Shown here: piece after piece, positions 8,840-16,719 of the stretch
How positions within the stretch are numbered: position 1 is the first letter of the stretch
Layout of the letters: every line of letters begins with the position of its first letter
Notes under the pieces: generated by a model
The model's input: the letters and a program-made list of their open reading frames with translations, nothing else
Database searches by the model: none
Told to the model about the DNA's origin: nothing
DNA from: Sediminibacterium magnilacihabitans
Lineage (GTDB): Bacteria > Bacteroidota > Bacteroidia > Chitinophagales > Chitinophagaceae
Reading direction: 5' to 3'
DNA length: 64,000 nt
Assembly (NCBI GenBank): GCA_002973575.1
Contig: PVEQ01000016.1
Location: 1 to 64,000, forward strand
Position numbers and translations under genes: made by a program

Positions 8840-8989
8840 ATGTACAATAAACCAGCGTCTACAATAAAAGGGCAGGTTGAGCAACTACAACAACGTGGCC
8901 TCATCATTTCCGATAAACACAATGCAGCACATTGCTTATCACACATAAGTTACTACCGCCTTGCGGGTTATTGGTGGATTAAAACCTAG
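8840..8989 (+). pseudogene. Abi_2 (AbiD/AbiF-like) abortive infection protein, truncated N-terminus
   Basis: The frame starts MYNKPASTIKGQVEQLQQRG and runs to ISYYRLAGYWW before a stop after 49 residues. KPA...QVEQLQQRGLII, then the histidine/leucine stretch and SYYRLAGYW are the characteristic N-terminal block of Abi_2 proteins, which are normally about 300 residues. Everything after that block is missing and no continuation is visible in the 57 bases before the next gene. The protein is therefore a relic, left beside an apparently intact RNA element. Abi_2 proteins act in phage abortive infection in lactococci. Confidence 0.8.
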
Positions 8990-9046
8990 CTGGCAAAACG
9001 AACCATTATGGCTGTAATACCTATTGATTACATTTAAATTCTGATC

Positions 9047-9268
9047 ATGAACCAACTCAAGCGTATCGCCGGTATCATCTGGGTCTTATTAGGACCCGCC
9101 GCTATTTATTTCCTCATCAAAACAGCTGCAGCAGAAATTGCGCAAAAGCCCGATACCAGCACTGTTATTCAATGGAGCGTGTTTGTGCTGGTCTTTGTGC
9201 CCATTGCGGTAGGATTGGTCATATTTGGTTATTATGCTTTCAGGGGCGAATACGATGCAAACGATTAA
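9047..9268 (+). CDS. DUF6814-type small two-helix membrane protein
   Basis: A 73-residue protein with two predicted transmembrane helices (GIIWVLLGPAAIYFLI and WSVFVLVFVPIAVGLVIFGYYA) separated by a short polar loop, and an acidic tail GEYDAND. It fits the small Bacteroidota family that I recall beside MHS-type MFS genes, and may be an accessory subunit or stabiliser of that transporter. Here it is separated from the transporter gene by about 600 bases containing the abi relic. Function has not been established. Confidence 0.7.
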   Translation: MNQLKRIAGIIWVLLGPAAIYFLIKTAAAEIAQKPDTSTVIQWSVFVLVFVPIAVGLVIFGYYAFRGEYDAND

Positions 9269-9273
9269 TTTTG
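9266..9273 (+). promoter_or_regulatory. -7 box TAATTTTG four bases before the gldA-like start
   Basis: The exact box TAATTTTG overlaps the stop region of the DUF6814 gene and ends four bases before the ATG of the ABC ATPase gene. If used, it would give a transcript starting at or within a few bases of the start codon. Confidence 0.35.
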
Positions 9274-9277
9274 GTGC

Positions 9278-9976
9278 ATGTCGATTGAAGTAAAAGAACT
9301 GAGTAAACAGTATGGCGAACAGAAAGCGGTAGACGGTATTTCTTTCAGCGCAAAAAAAGGACAGATCGTAGGCTTCCTGGGTCCCAATGGCGCAGGCAAG
9401 AGCACTACCATGAAAATGATCACCGGCTACCTGCAGCCCGATGGCGGCACTGCTGCCGTTGAAGGGTTTGATGTACGCACAAATCCGTTGGAAGTAAAGC
9501 GCAAAACCGGCTACCTGCCGGAAGCCAATCCCCTCTACTACGATATGTATGTGAAGGAGTACCTGGCATTTATTGCCGGTGTGCACAGGGTGAGTAATGT
9601 GAAGGGAGAAACAGAAAGGGTGATCGGGCTTACCGGCCTGCAGGCAGAAAGCCATAAGAAGATCGGGCAGTTGTCGAAAGGATACAAACAGCGGGTGGGA
9701 CTGGCCGCGGCGCTGGTGCACGGCCCGGAAGTGCTGATACTGGATGAGCCCACCAGCGGACTGGACCCCAACCAGATCGTGGAGATCAGGCAGGTGATCA
9801 AAGCGCAGGGGCGCGATAAAACGGTGCTGTTCTCCTCGCATATCCTGCAAGAGGTGGAAGCCATCTGCGACCGGGTGATCATCATCAACAAAGGCCGTAT
9901 CGTAGCCGACGACCGGCTGGAAAGCCTGCTGGAAGGTGGAAAACTGGAAGACGTATTCCGCAGTTTGACCCGCTAA
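9278..9976 (+). CDS. gldA: ABC transporter ATP-binding protein, GldA-like
   Basis: A 232-residue ATP-binding subunit with Walker A GPNGAGKST (near residue 36), Q-loop GYLPEANPLYYDMYVKEYL, signature QLSKGYKQRVGLA, Walker B VLILDEPTSGLDP and the switch His in SSHILQEVEAICDRVIIINKG. The opening MSIEVKELSKQYG and the LYYDMYVKEYLAF segment closely follow GldA, the ATPase of the GldA-GldF-GldG exporter needed for gliding in Flavobacterium. GldA is usually close to 300 residues, so this one lacks most of the C-terminal tail. gldF and gldG are not next to it. A generic drug or lipid exporter is the alternative. Confidence 0.8.
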   Translation: MSIEVKELSKQYGEQKAVDGISFSAKKGQIVGFLGPNGAGKSTTMKMITGYLQPDGGTAAVEGFDVRTNPLEVKRKTGYLPEANPLYYDMYVKEYLAFIAGVHRVSNVKGETERVIGLTGLQAESHKKIGQLSKGYKQRVGLAAALVHGPEVLILDEPTSGLDPNQIVEIRQVIKAQGRDKTVLFSSHILQEVEAICDRVIIINKGRIVADDRLESLLEGGKLEDVFRSLTR

Positions 9977-9994
9977 AACAAGGCAAATCCGTAA

Positions 9995-11344
<1,350 letters not shown>

Positions 11345-11352
11345 TTTTTGAT

Positions 11353-11492
11353 CGTCATCCCGAGCAACGTCACCCTGAGCGAGCGAAGAACGTCATCCTG
11401 AGCGAGCGAAGCGAGTCGAAGGACCTGCTCGAACGCCCGGGCAGATCCCTCGGCTGCGCTCGGGATGACGATCAATGTCGCTCAGGATGACG
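11353..11492. repeat. dispersed palindromic repeat, copy 1
   Basis: A compound palindrome bounded by CGTCATCCCGAG on the left and a reverse-complementary GGATGACG end on the right, with internal units GAGCGAGCGAAGCGAGTCGAAGG and the matching CCCTCGGCTGCGCTCGGGATGACG. Two partial units are stacked in this copy. Three relatives occur at 12847, 40394 and 58668. Here it lies between enolase and the DivIC-like gene on the same strand. Confidence 0.85.
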
Positions 11493-11515
11493 ATTTTAAT
11501 TAAGATATTTCTTGT

Positions 11516-11523
11516 TAATTTTA
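11516..11523 (+). promoter_or_regulatory. -7-like box TAATTTTA before the DivIC-like gene
   Basis: A 7-of-8 match to TAnnTTTG that ends four bases before the ATG, the same spacing as at the gldA-like and galE genes. Confidence 0.3.
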
Positions 11524-11527
11524 GGGT

Positions 11528-11830
11528 ATGAAAAAAGCCGCTTCCTTCCTCACCAACAAATACCTCCTGGTATCTGCCTTCTTTGTGGTGTGGGTGCTTT
11601 TTTTCGACCAACGCGATTTTTTCCAACAGCGCGAAAAGCTGGGTGAGTTGAAAAAGCTGGAAACCCAGAAAAAATATTACCAGCAGGAAATAGAAAAGGC
11701 CCGTAAAGAACTCACTGATATCCAGCATAACCCGGCAGCCCTGGAAAAACTGGCCCGGGAACGTTACCTGATGAAAAAAGACGGGGAGGATATCTATATT
11801 ATTGAAGATTCCCTGACCGCCGGAAAATAA
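11528..11830 (+). CDS. septum formation initiator, DivIC/FtsB family
   Basis: A 100-residue bitopic protein with a short cytoplasmic N-terminus, one membrane helix (KYLLVSAFFVVWVLFFD, residues 11-27), then a heptad-rich coiled coil (QQREKLGELKKLETQKKYYQQEIEKARKEL) and the family's closing motif LEKLARERYLMKKDGEDIYII. FtsB/DivIC proteins join FtsL and FtsQ in the divisome and activate septal wall synthesis. Enolase followed by ftsB is a conserved gene order in many bacteria, which supports the call. Confidence 0.9.
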   Translation: MKKAASFLTNKYLLVSAFFVVWVLFFDQRDFFQQREKLGELKKLETQKKYYQQEIEKARKELTDIQHNPAALEKLARERYLMKKDGEDIYIIEDSLTAGK

Positions 11831-11929
11831 TCCGGTCATTATTTCGTTGCGCTTTTCCTTACAATATTGTTTTCCTCGAGCCGTTTTAATAAGGGTGGTA
11901 TCTACCGGTATCAATCGCTGTTATTAAAT

Positions 11930-12154
11930 ATGAAAAAAATCAAGGAAGAGGACCTGATATTGTACCTCTATAAAGAATGTTCTCCGTCGCTGAAAGCAGC
12001 AATTGATCAGGCTTTGGAAACGCACAATATAGAGCTGGAAGAAAAACTGGCTCTGCTGCAACGCAGCATCCGGCAGTTGAATAAGCTAAAGCTCAAATCT
12101 CCCTCCCGGTTATCGGTAAAAGCCATATTGAAGTATGCAAAGAGTAAGCATTAG
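11930..12154 (+). CDS. small hypothetical cytosolic protein
   Basis: A 74-residue protein starting MKKIKEEDLILYLYKE; the in-frame start 63 bases upstream adds unlikely sequence. It is almost all helical, with a first helix EEDLILYLYKECSP, a second ALETHNIELEEKLALLQRSIRQLNKL and a basic tail. The beginning resembles the N-terminus of anti-sigma/zinc-finger-like helices (LILYLYKE) but no Cys/His cluster is present. I do not know a function. It lies between the divisome gene and nth, on the same strand. Confidence 0.6.
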   Translation: MKKIKEEDLILYLYKECSPSLKAAIDQALETHNIELEEKLALLQRSIRQLNKLKLKSPSRLSVKAILKYAKSKH

Positions 12155-12196
12155 GAGCTGTTTCAAATCAATTGCCAACGCTTACCTTTACTGCGC

Positions 12197-12841
12197 ATGA
12201 CCAAAAAAGAGCGATACCAGTTTGTTATTGATTATTTTGAAAAGCACATGCCGGTTGCAGAAACCGAGCTTACCTACGACAATCCCTTTGAATTACTGGT
12301 AGCGGTCATTCTCTCTGCCCAATGCACCGATAAGCGTGTGAACATGACCACCCCGGATATTTTCAAACGATACCCCACAGCGCAAAAAATGTCCAAAGCA
12401 GCATTCGATGACCTGTTCCCGCTGATCAAAAGTATTTCCTATCCCAATAACAAGACCAAACACCTGATAGGAATGGCCCAGATGCTGATGGAGCAATTCA
12501 ACGGCGAAGTGCCCATGACAGTAGAAGAATTGATAAAGCTTCCTGGTGTGGGGAGGAAGACGGCGAATGTGATCACCAGTGTTATCGATGCCCAGCCCAA
12601 TATGGCCGTTGATACACATGTATTCCGTGTAAGCAAACGCCTGGCGCTGGTGAGTGAAAAAGCTTCCACTCCGTTGGCTGTAGAAAAAGAACTCATCAAA
12701 TACATACCGAAGGAACTCATACACAAAGCGCACCACTGGCTCATTCTACATGGCCGCTATACCTGTCTCGCACGCAATCCCAAATGCGGGGAGTGTGGAT
12801 TGAAGGAAATGTGCAAATACTATAAAGAAGAAAACACTTAA
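12197..12841 (+). CDS. nth: endonuclease III
   Basis: A 214-residue DNA glycosylase/AP lyase that removes oxidised pyrimidines in base excision repair. The helix-hairpin-helix LPGVGRKTANVI contains the catalytic Lys, and the catalytic Asp follows in AVDTHVFRVSKRL. The C-terminus has the 4Fe-4S ligands in the CX6CX2CX5C spacing (C-LARNPK-C-GE-C-GLKEM-C). ILSAQCTDKRVN near residue 40 is the usual damage-recognition strand. It is complete. The stop codon is followed within a few bases by repeat copy 2. Confidence 0.96.
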   Translation: MTKKERYQFVIDYFEKHMPVAETELTYDNPFELLVAVILSAQCTDKRVNMTTPDIFKRYPTAQKMSKAAFDDLFPLIKSISYPNNKTKHLIGMAQMLMEQFNGEVPMTVEELIKLPGVGRKTANVITSVIDAQPNMAVDTHVFRVSKRLALVSEKASTPLAVEKELIKYIPKELIHKAHHWLILHGRYTCLARNPKCGECGLKEMCKYYKEENT

Positions 12842-12846
12842 TTGTC

Positions 12847-12961
12847 CGTCATCCTGAGCGAGCGAAGCGAGCCGAAGGACCTGCTTGAACATTCAGGAAG
12901 ATCCCTCGGCTGCCCCTTCGACTCGCTTCGCTCGCTCAGGGTGACGTTGCTCGGGATGACG
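12847..12961. repeat. dispersed palindromic repeat, copy 2
   Basis: This copy starts CGTCATCCTGAGCGAGCGAA and ends with the mirrored CGCTCGCTCAGG, GTGACG and GGGATGACG blocks. It fills the gap between the convergent nth and MmcQ/YjbR genes, the position of a two-way terminator. Confidence 0.85.
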
Positions 12962-12970
12962 TGCCCAATA

Positions 12971-13303
12971 TTATTTTTTCTTCGTGCCCGCCACCAGTTC
13001 ATACGAATCATCGATATACTGCTTCAGTTGTTTGGATGATAGTACGCCATTTACGATCACCGTATTCCAGTGCTTTTTATTCATGTGGTAACCGGGCAAT
13101 ACGGTATCGGGATATTGTTCCCGCAATTCGATGGCTGTATCGGGGTCGCATTTGACATTGAACTGCAAGGGCTGTTCATCCATACCGCATAATAAGAACA
13201 TTTTTCCCTTCACTTTAAAAACCAATGTGTCTGGCCCGAATGGAAGGGTTTCTTCCACATCCGGCTTGCTCAAGGCATAGGTTCTGAGTTGTTCAATATT
13301 CAT
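12971..13303 (-). CDS. MmcQ/YjbR-family protein
   Basis: With the start MNIEQLRTYALSKPDVEETLPFG the protein has 110 residues, normal for the family; a longer frame of 138 residues has an atypical N-terminus. Features are the LPFGPDTLVFKVKGKMFLLCG beta hairpin, FNVKCDPDTAIELREQYP and PGYHMNKKHWNTVIV, followed by a terminal helix. The fold resembles a CyaY/DNA-binding-like domain, and the proteins are annotated as DNA-binding, but no role is proven. It converges on nth with a repeat between. Confidence 0.88.
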   Translation of the reverse strand: MNIEQLRTYALSKPDVEETLPFGPDTLVFKVKGKMFLLCGMDEQPLQFNVKCDPDTAIELREQYPDTVLPGYHMNKKHWNTVIVNGVLSSKQLKQYIDDSYELVAGTKKK

Positions 13304-13484
13304 ATTTTTTATTAATAAGGTTATGCTGGCTATATTGTTTGCATCCCCCTGGAGCGACCTTCTTAGTTTTATTGAATTGCAAAACAATTAGACAACATAC
13401 GCCTTTTGTGCAATTAATGTGCAATTTGTGCAATTCATTTTAATCGGTAAAATGCCCCAGCGCCTTTATAGCAGCATTTTCATT

Positions 13485-13704
13485 TGTAATTAGAGGGATA
13501 GGGGCGCCGAGCTATACGGCATGGCAAGGCGCCGCAGTGGGTGCTACGGTCGGTTTACCGGAAGGTGTGGTACTGGGGAGCACAAGCCTTCTTTTTAAAA
13601 ACTCAAAGACTTTTTTTGTCGCTGGTAATCTTGCGAAATGGAAAGTGTTTCAATCTATGATTGCAAACACTGGTGAAATTAGCTACAAAAGGCTTAGCCA
13701 ATAA
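13485..13704 (+). pseudogene. glycine-zipper-like protein, C-terminal fragment
   Basis: One frame is open without a start codon and ends with TAA at 13702-13704. It reads GIGAPSYTAWQGAAVGATVGLPEG, then KTFFVAGNLAKWKVFQSMI. The small-residue-rich stretch (AAVGATVGLPEGVVLGS) followed by a KxFxVxGNxxKWxxFQ ending looks like the C-terminus of exported or membrane glycine-zipper proteins seen in Bacteroidota. Coding-like composition supports a degraded gene rather than a spacer. The rest of the interval 13304-13480 shows nothing I can name. Confidence 0.35.
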
Positions 13705-13732
13705 GCAGCATATAATACATTGCAAACTTATA

Positions 13733-13814
13733 TATAGATAAAATAAGGGTAAAATAAGGATATTTTGACAGAAATAGCTATCTTTATAGATAAAATAAAG
13801 ATAAATTAGGGATA
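13733..13814 (+). repeat. two 30-bp imperfect direct repeats before fic
   Basis: Copy 1 (13733-13762) and copy 2 (13785-13814) both begin TATAGATAAAATAA and end with A/T-rich text closing in GGATA or GGGATA; they differ at about four positions. They start 52 bp apart and the second ends right before the fic ATG at 13816. Their place over the likely promoter suggests operator sites for autoregulation by the winged-helix part of the Fic protein. Confidence 0.6.
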
Positions 13815-13815
13815 T

Positions 13816-14883
13816 ATGCATATTTCAAAACTGGATTTCAATAACATGGATATGCAAAAAGTCATCCAGTTAATTGGCAAGATAGATGCTTTTAAAGGAC
13901 GATGGGGGAGCATTGAAAACAAGAGCGATCGTTATTTACGGGAACTAAGGAAAATTGCCACCATTGAAAGTATCGGTTCCTCAACGAGAATCGAAGGAGC
14001 TGTTTTGACAGACGAAGAAGTGCAACAATTGGTAAATAATATCAGGATCACGGAATTTAAAAGCAGGGATGAAGAAGAAGTATTCGGTTATTATGAAGCC
14101 CTGGACATTATTTTAGATAATGCATCCAGCATTGAATTATCAGAGTCATACATACTGCAAATGCACGCCATTCTATTAAAGTATAGCAGCAAAGACCAAA
14201 GACATAAAGGCGCATACAAGAATTTACCCAACTCCGTTGTTGCTAATTACCCTGATGGTAATCAAAGAACCATATTCAATACAACTGCACCCCACCTGAC
14301 ACAAAAGGAAATGCAGGAAATGATTGATTGGGTGAATACAGCTTTACAGCAATCGTCTGTTCATCCACTATTGGTTATTGGGCTATGCGTGTATGAATTC
14401 TTATCTATCCATCCTTTTCAGGATGGCAATGGAAGGACGTCGCGGTTACTGACAACATTATTATTACTGAGAACAGGATATGAATTTGCACAATACATCT
14501 CATTCGAACATATCATTGAAGAAAGAAAAAAAGAATACTACCGTGTATTAATGCACGATCAGCAACTCAGGGGAACTGATAAAGAAATTATCAGTGAATG
14601 GATGCTGTTTTTTTTAAGTAGCCTTGAAATATTGATAGAGAAACTGGAAGCTAAGTATGCTTCTTACAAAGAACGGGGTAACTACATAAATGAAAGACAG
14701 CAACAGATCATACAATACATTGAAGAAAAACAACCCGTTAAGTTGAATGATATTGTAAAAGGGCTCCCCGATCTTTCCGTTCACACCATTAAAAAAGACC
14801 TGCAATTGTTAGTTCAGCAACAGATGATTAGCAAAGCTGGTGAGAAGAAAGGCACGGTTTATATAAAACGACTAAATACGTGA
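13816..14883 (+). CDS. Fic-domain protein (putative AMP transferase) with winged helix
   Basis: A 355-residue Fic protein. The catalytic motif HPFQDGNGR (residues 199-207) is intact, with the catalytic His and the phosphate-binding GNGR. An N-terminal inhibitory motif S56-T-R-I-E60-G61 matches (S/T)xxxE(G/N), so it is a class II enzyme held inactive by its own Glu. The C-terminal 75 residues (NERQQQIIQYIEEKQPVKLNDIV ... HTIKKDLQLLVQQQMI) form a winged-helix DNA-binding domain. Such fused proteins transfer AMP to protein targets and may regulate their own gene; the target here is unknown. Direct repeats precede it and gene fragments flank it, so it may have arrived by transfer. Confidence 0.9.
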   Translation: MHISKLDFNNMDMQKVIQLIGKIDAFKGRWGSIENKSDRYLRELRKIATIESIGSSTRIEGAVLTDEEVQQLVNNIRITEFKSRDEEEVFGYYEALDIILDNASSIELSESYILQMHAILLKYSSKDQRHKGAYKNLPNSVVANYPDGNQRTIFNTTAPHLTQKEMQEMIDWVNTALQQSSVHPLLVIGLCVYEFLSIHPFQDGNGRTSRLLTTLLLLRTGYEFAQYISFEHIIEERKKEYYRVLMHDQQLRGTDKEIISEWMLFFLSSLEILIEKLEAKYASYKERGNYINERQQQIIQYIEEKQPVKLNDIVKGLPDLSVHTIKKDLQLLVQQQMISKAGEKKGTVYIKRLNT

Positions 14884-14886
14884 TGT

Positions 14887-15082
14887 TTACTTTAAAAAAT
14901 CATTCAGATAGCCTAATATAGTTTTCGTTTGCATCATTAGGGTAACATGCCCTTGTGAAGGAACAATGGCCAAATGCGATTTTGGCATCGGCGCTAAATC
15001 AGCAGCAACACTACCTCCCAATAATTGGTATGTTTTTGCCAACTCAATTTTATCCAGTCCGTCGTTGTCACCAGATATGATT
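14887..15082 (-). pseudogene. alpha/beta hydrolase, C-terminal fragment
   Basis: Read on the minus strand this gives IISGDNDGLDKIELAKTYQ, then LAPMPKSHLAIVPSQGH, and ends GYLNDFLK with a stop at 14887. The ISGDNDG block with the acid residue and SQGH with the catalytic His are the last two motifs of an alpha/beta hydrolase. There is no start and the nucleophile part is missing. The fragment begins directly at the stop codon of the glutamate-synthase-like gene, so a deletion has probably fused the two ends. Confidence 0.7.
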
Positions 15083-15084
15083 AA

Positions 15085-16668
15085 TTACCACCGGTCTATT
15101 TCCGCCATCTCATAATCGTGTCGATACCGGTCAGGGATGTGACCATTTCGCATGCAGCCTGCTTGCAATGAAGGGAAAATATCTTCAAAGGTCCTTACTT
15201 CATTCATAAACACCCTGCGGTATATATGCGAGCGGGTAAGCTTTTTATAATCATCGATACCAGCAGCGCCCAACAATTCAACAAAACTGCTCACTGTTGC
15301 CGCATGGTAATTGGCCACGCGTTGCTTTTTATCGGCTACTACCAATCCCACTGACAAAGACGGATCCTGTGTAGCAACGCCCGTTGGGCATTTATTGGTA
15401 TTGCATTGCAGCGCCTGTATACATCCTAAAGCCATCATCATAGCGCGTGCGCTGTTGCAGGCATCTGCACCCAATGCAAATGCACGAACCAGGTGGAAGC
15501 CCGATAATATCTTGCCCGATGCGATGATCTTGATATGCTCCCGGATACCAAAACCGGTGAGCATATTGTGCACGAATGCCAATCCGTCGAGCATGGGAGC
15601 GCCCACATAATTGGAGAACTCCTGCGGTGCCGCGCCGGTACCTCCTTCTGCACCATCTACTGTAATAAAATCGGGATAGATATCGAGTTCAATCATGGCT
15701 TTGCAAATACCAATGAATTCGCTTTTACGGCCAATACATAATTTGAAACCTACCGGCTTGCCACCTGATAGATCGCGGAGGCGTTGGATGAACAATACCA
15801 GTTCGCGAGGCGTGCTGAACGCGCTGTGATAAGTAGGAGAGTACACCGTAGTATAAGGTTCTACATGTCGGATGGCAGCGATCTCTGGTGTATTCTTTTT
15901 GCCAGGAAGAATGCCACCGTGACCGGGCTTGGCGCCCTGTGAAATCTTCAGCTCAATCATTTTTACTTGCGGCAACAAGGCATTCTCACGGAAACCTTCA
16001 TTGGAGAACAAACCATCTTTATCGCGGCACCCGAAATAACCGGTACCTATTTGCCAAATGATATCGCCACCATGTTTCAGGTGATAAGGACTGATACCCC
16101 CTTCACCTGTATTGTGTGCAAAGCCGCCGATCTGTGCACCGGCATTGAGCGCTTCAATGGCATTCGGACTCAACGAACCAAAACTCATGGCCGACACATT
16201 GAAGATGCTGCAGGAATAAGGTTGTTTACATCCTTTATTACCAACGAGCATGCGCGGTTGATGATCGAGTTTGTGAAAATCTTTCGGCGCGATGGAATGG
16301 CTCATCCATTCGTATCCTTCTGCATAAACATCCAGTTGCGTACCGAAGGGCATGGTGTCTGTTTGCTGCTTGGCACGTTGGTAAATCGTAGAACGATCAA
16401 TGCGGTTGATGGGACGTCCGTCGATATCAGACTCTACAAAATACTGGTACAACTTCGGACGGAGATCTTCCATCCAGAAACGCATCCTGCCTACTACGGG
16501 ATAGGTGCGCATGATGGAATGCTTGACCTGGATCATATCATAAATGCCCATCAACACCAAAGGCAATACGAGGAGCAGCAGCCAGAGCCAGCCTGCTCCG
16601 AGAAAATATGCCAATGCAGCGATCAGCAACAATGCCAGGATTGAACCAAGGATAAAGATCTTTCGCAT
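15085..16668 (-). CDS. membrane-anchored FMN-binding glutamate synthase-family protein
   Basis: A 527-residue protein with two N-terminal membrane helices (IFILGSILALLLIAALAYFL and WLWLLLLVLPLVLMGIYDMI) and a large cytosolic GltB central/FMN domain. Visible landmarks are SAMSFGSLSPNAIEALNAGA, NTGEGGISPYH, KISQGAKPGHGGILPG, VDGAEGGTGAAPQEF and CNTNKCPTGVATQDP, which covers the FMN site and the Fe-S cysteine cluster of glutamate synthase. It lacks the N-terminal glutamine amidotransferase domain, so it is probably not a true glutamate synthase. The natural substrate of these stand-alone proteins is unknown. It is divergent from the FUSC gene. Confidence 0.88.
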   Translation of the reverse strand: MRKIFILGSILALLLIAALAYFLGAGWLWLLLLVLPLVLMGIYDMIQVKHSIMRTYPVVGRMRFWMEDLRPKLYQYFVESDIDGRPINRIDRSTIYQRAKQQTDTMPFGTQLDVYAEGYEWMSHSIAPKDFHKLDHQPRMLVGNKGCKQPYSCSIFNVSAMSFGSLSPNAIEALNAGAQIGGFAHNTGEGGISPYHLKHGGDIIWQIGTGYFGCRDKDGLFSNEGFRENALLPQVKMIELKISQGAKPGHGGILPGKKNTPEIAAIRHVEPYTTVYSPTYHSAFSTPRELVLFIQRLRDLSGGKPVGFKLCIGRKSEFIGICKAMIELDIYPDFITVDGAEGGTGAAPQEFSNYVGAPMLDGLAFVHNMLTGFGIREHIKIIASGKILSGFHLVRAFALGADACNSARAMMMALGCIQALQCNTNKCPTGVATQDPSLSVGLVVADKKQRVANYHAATVSSFVELLGAAGIDDYKKLTRSHIYRRVFMNEVRTFEDIFPSLQAGCMRNGHIPDRYRHDYEMAEIDRW

Positions 16669-16704
16669 GTTGTATAGTTAAGATGAAACTACTACAAAAG
16701 TAAA

Positions 16705-16712
16705 TATCTTTA
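16705..16712 (+). promoter_or_regulatory. putative -7 box (TATCTTTA) of the FUSC gene
   Basis: TATCTTTA matches TAnnTTTG at 7 of 8 positions and ends 7 bases before the start codon. It belongs to the same 17-base stretch that precedes the MHS transporter gene. Confidence 0.35.
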
Positions 16713-16719
16713 ACAGGAG

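Noticed and set aside
8608..8850. 80-residue plus-strand frame
   Set aside because: It spans the promoter box, both hairpins and the terminator T-run of the structured RNA, and its text is low in coding character.
12842..13039. 65-residue frame in the nth-MmcQ gap
   Set aside because: It is a translation of the palindromic repeat and of the antisense of the MmcQ/YjbR gene.
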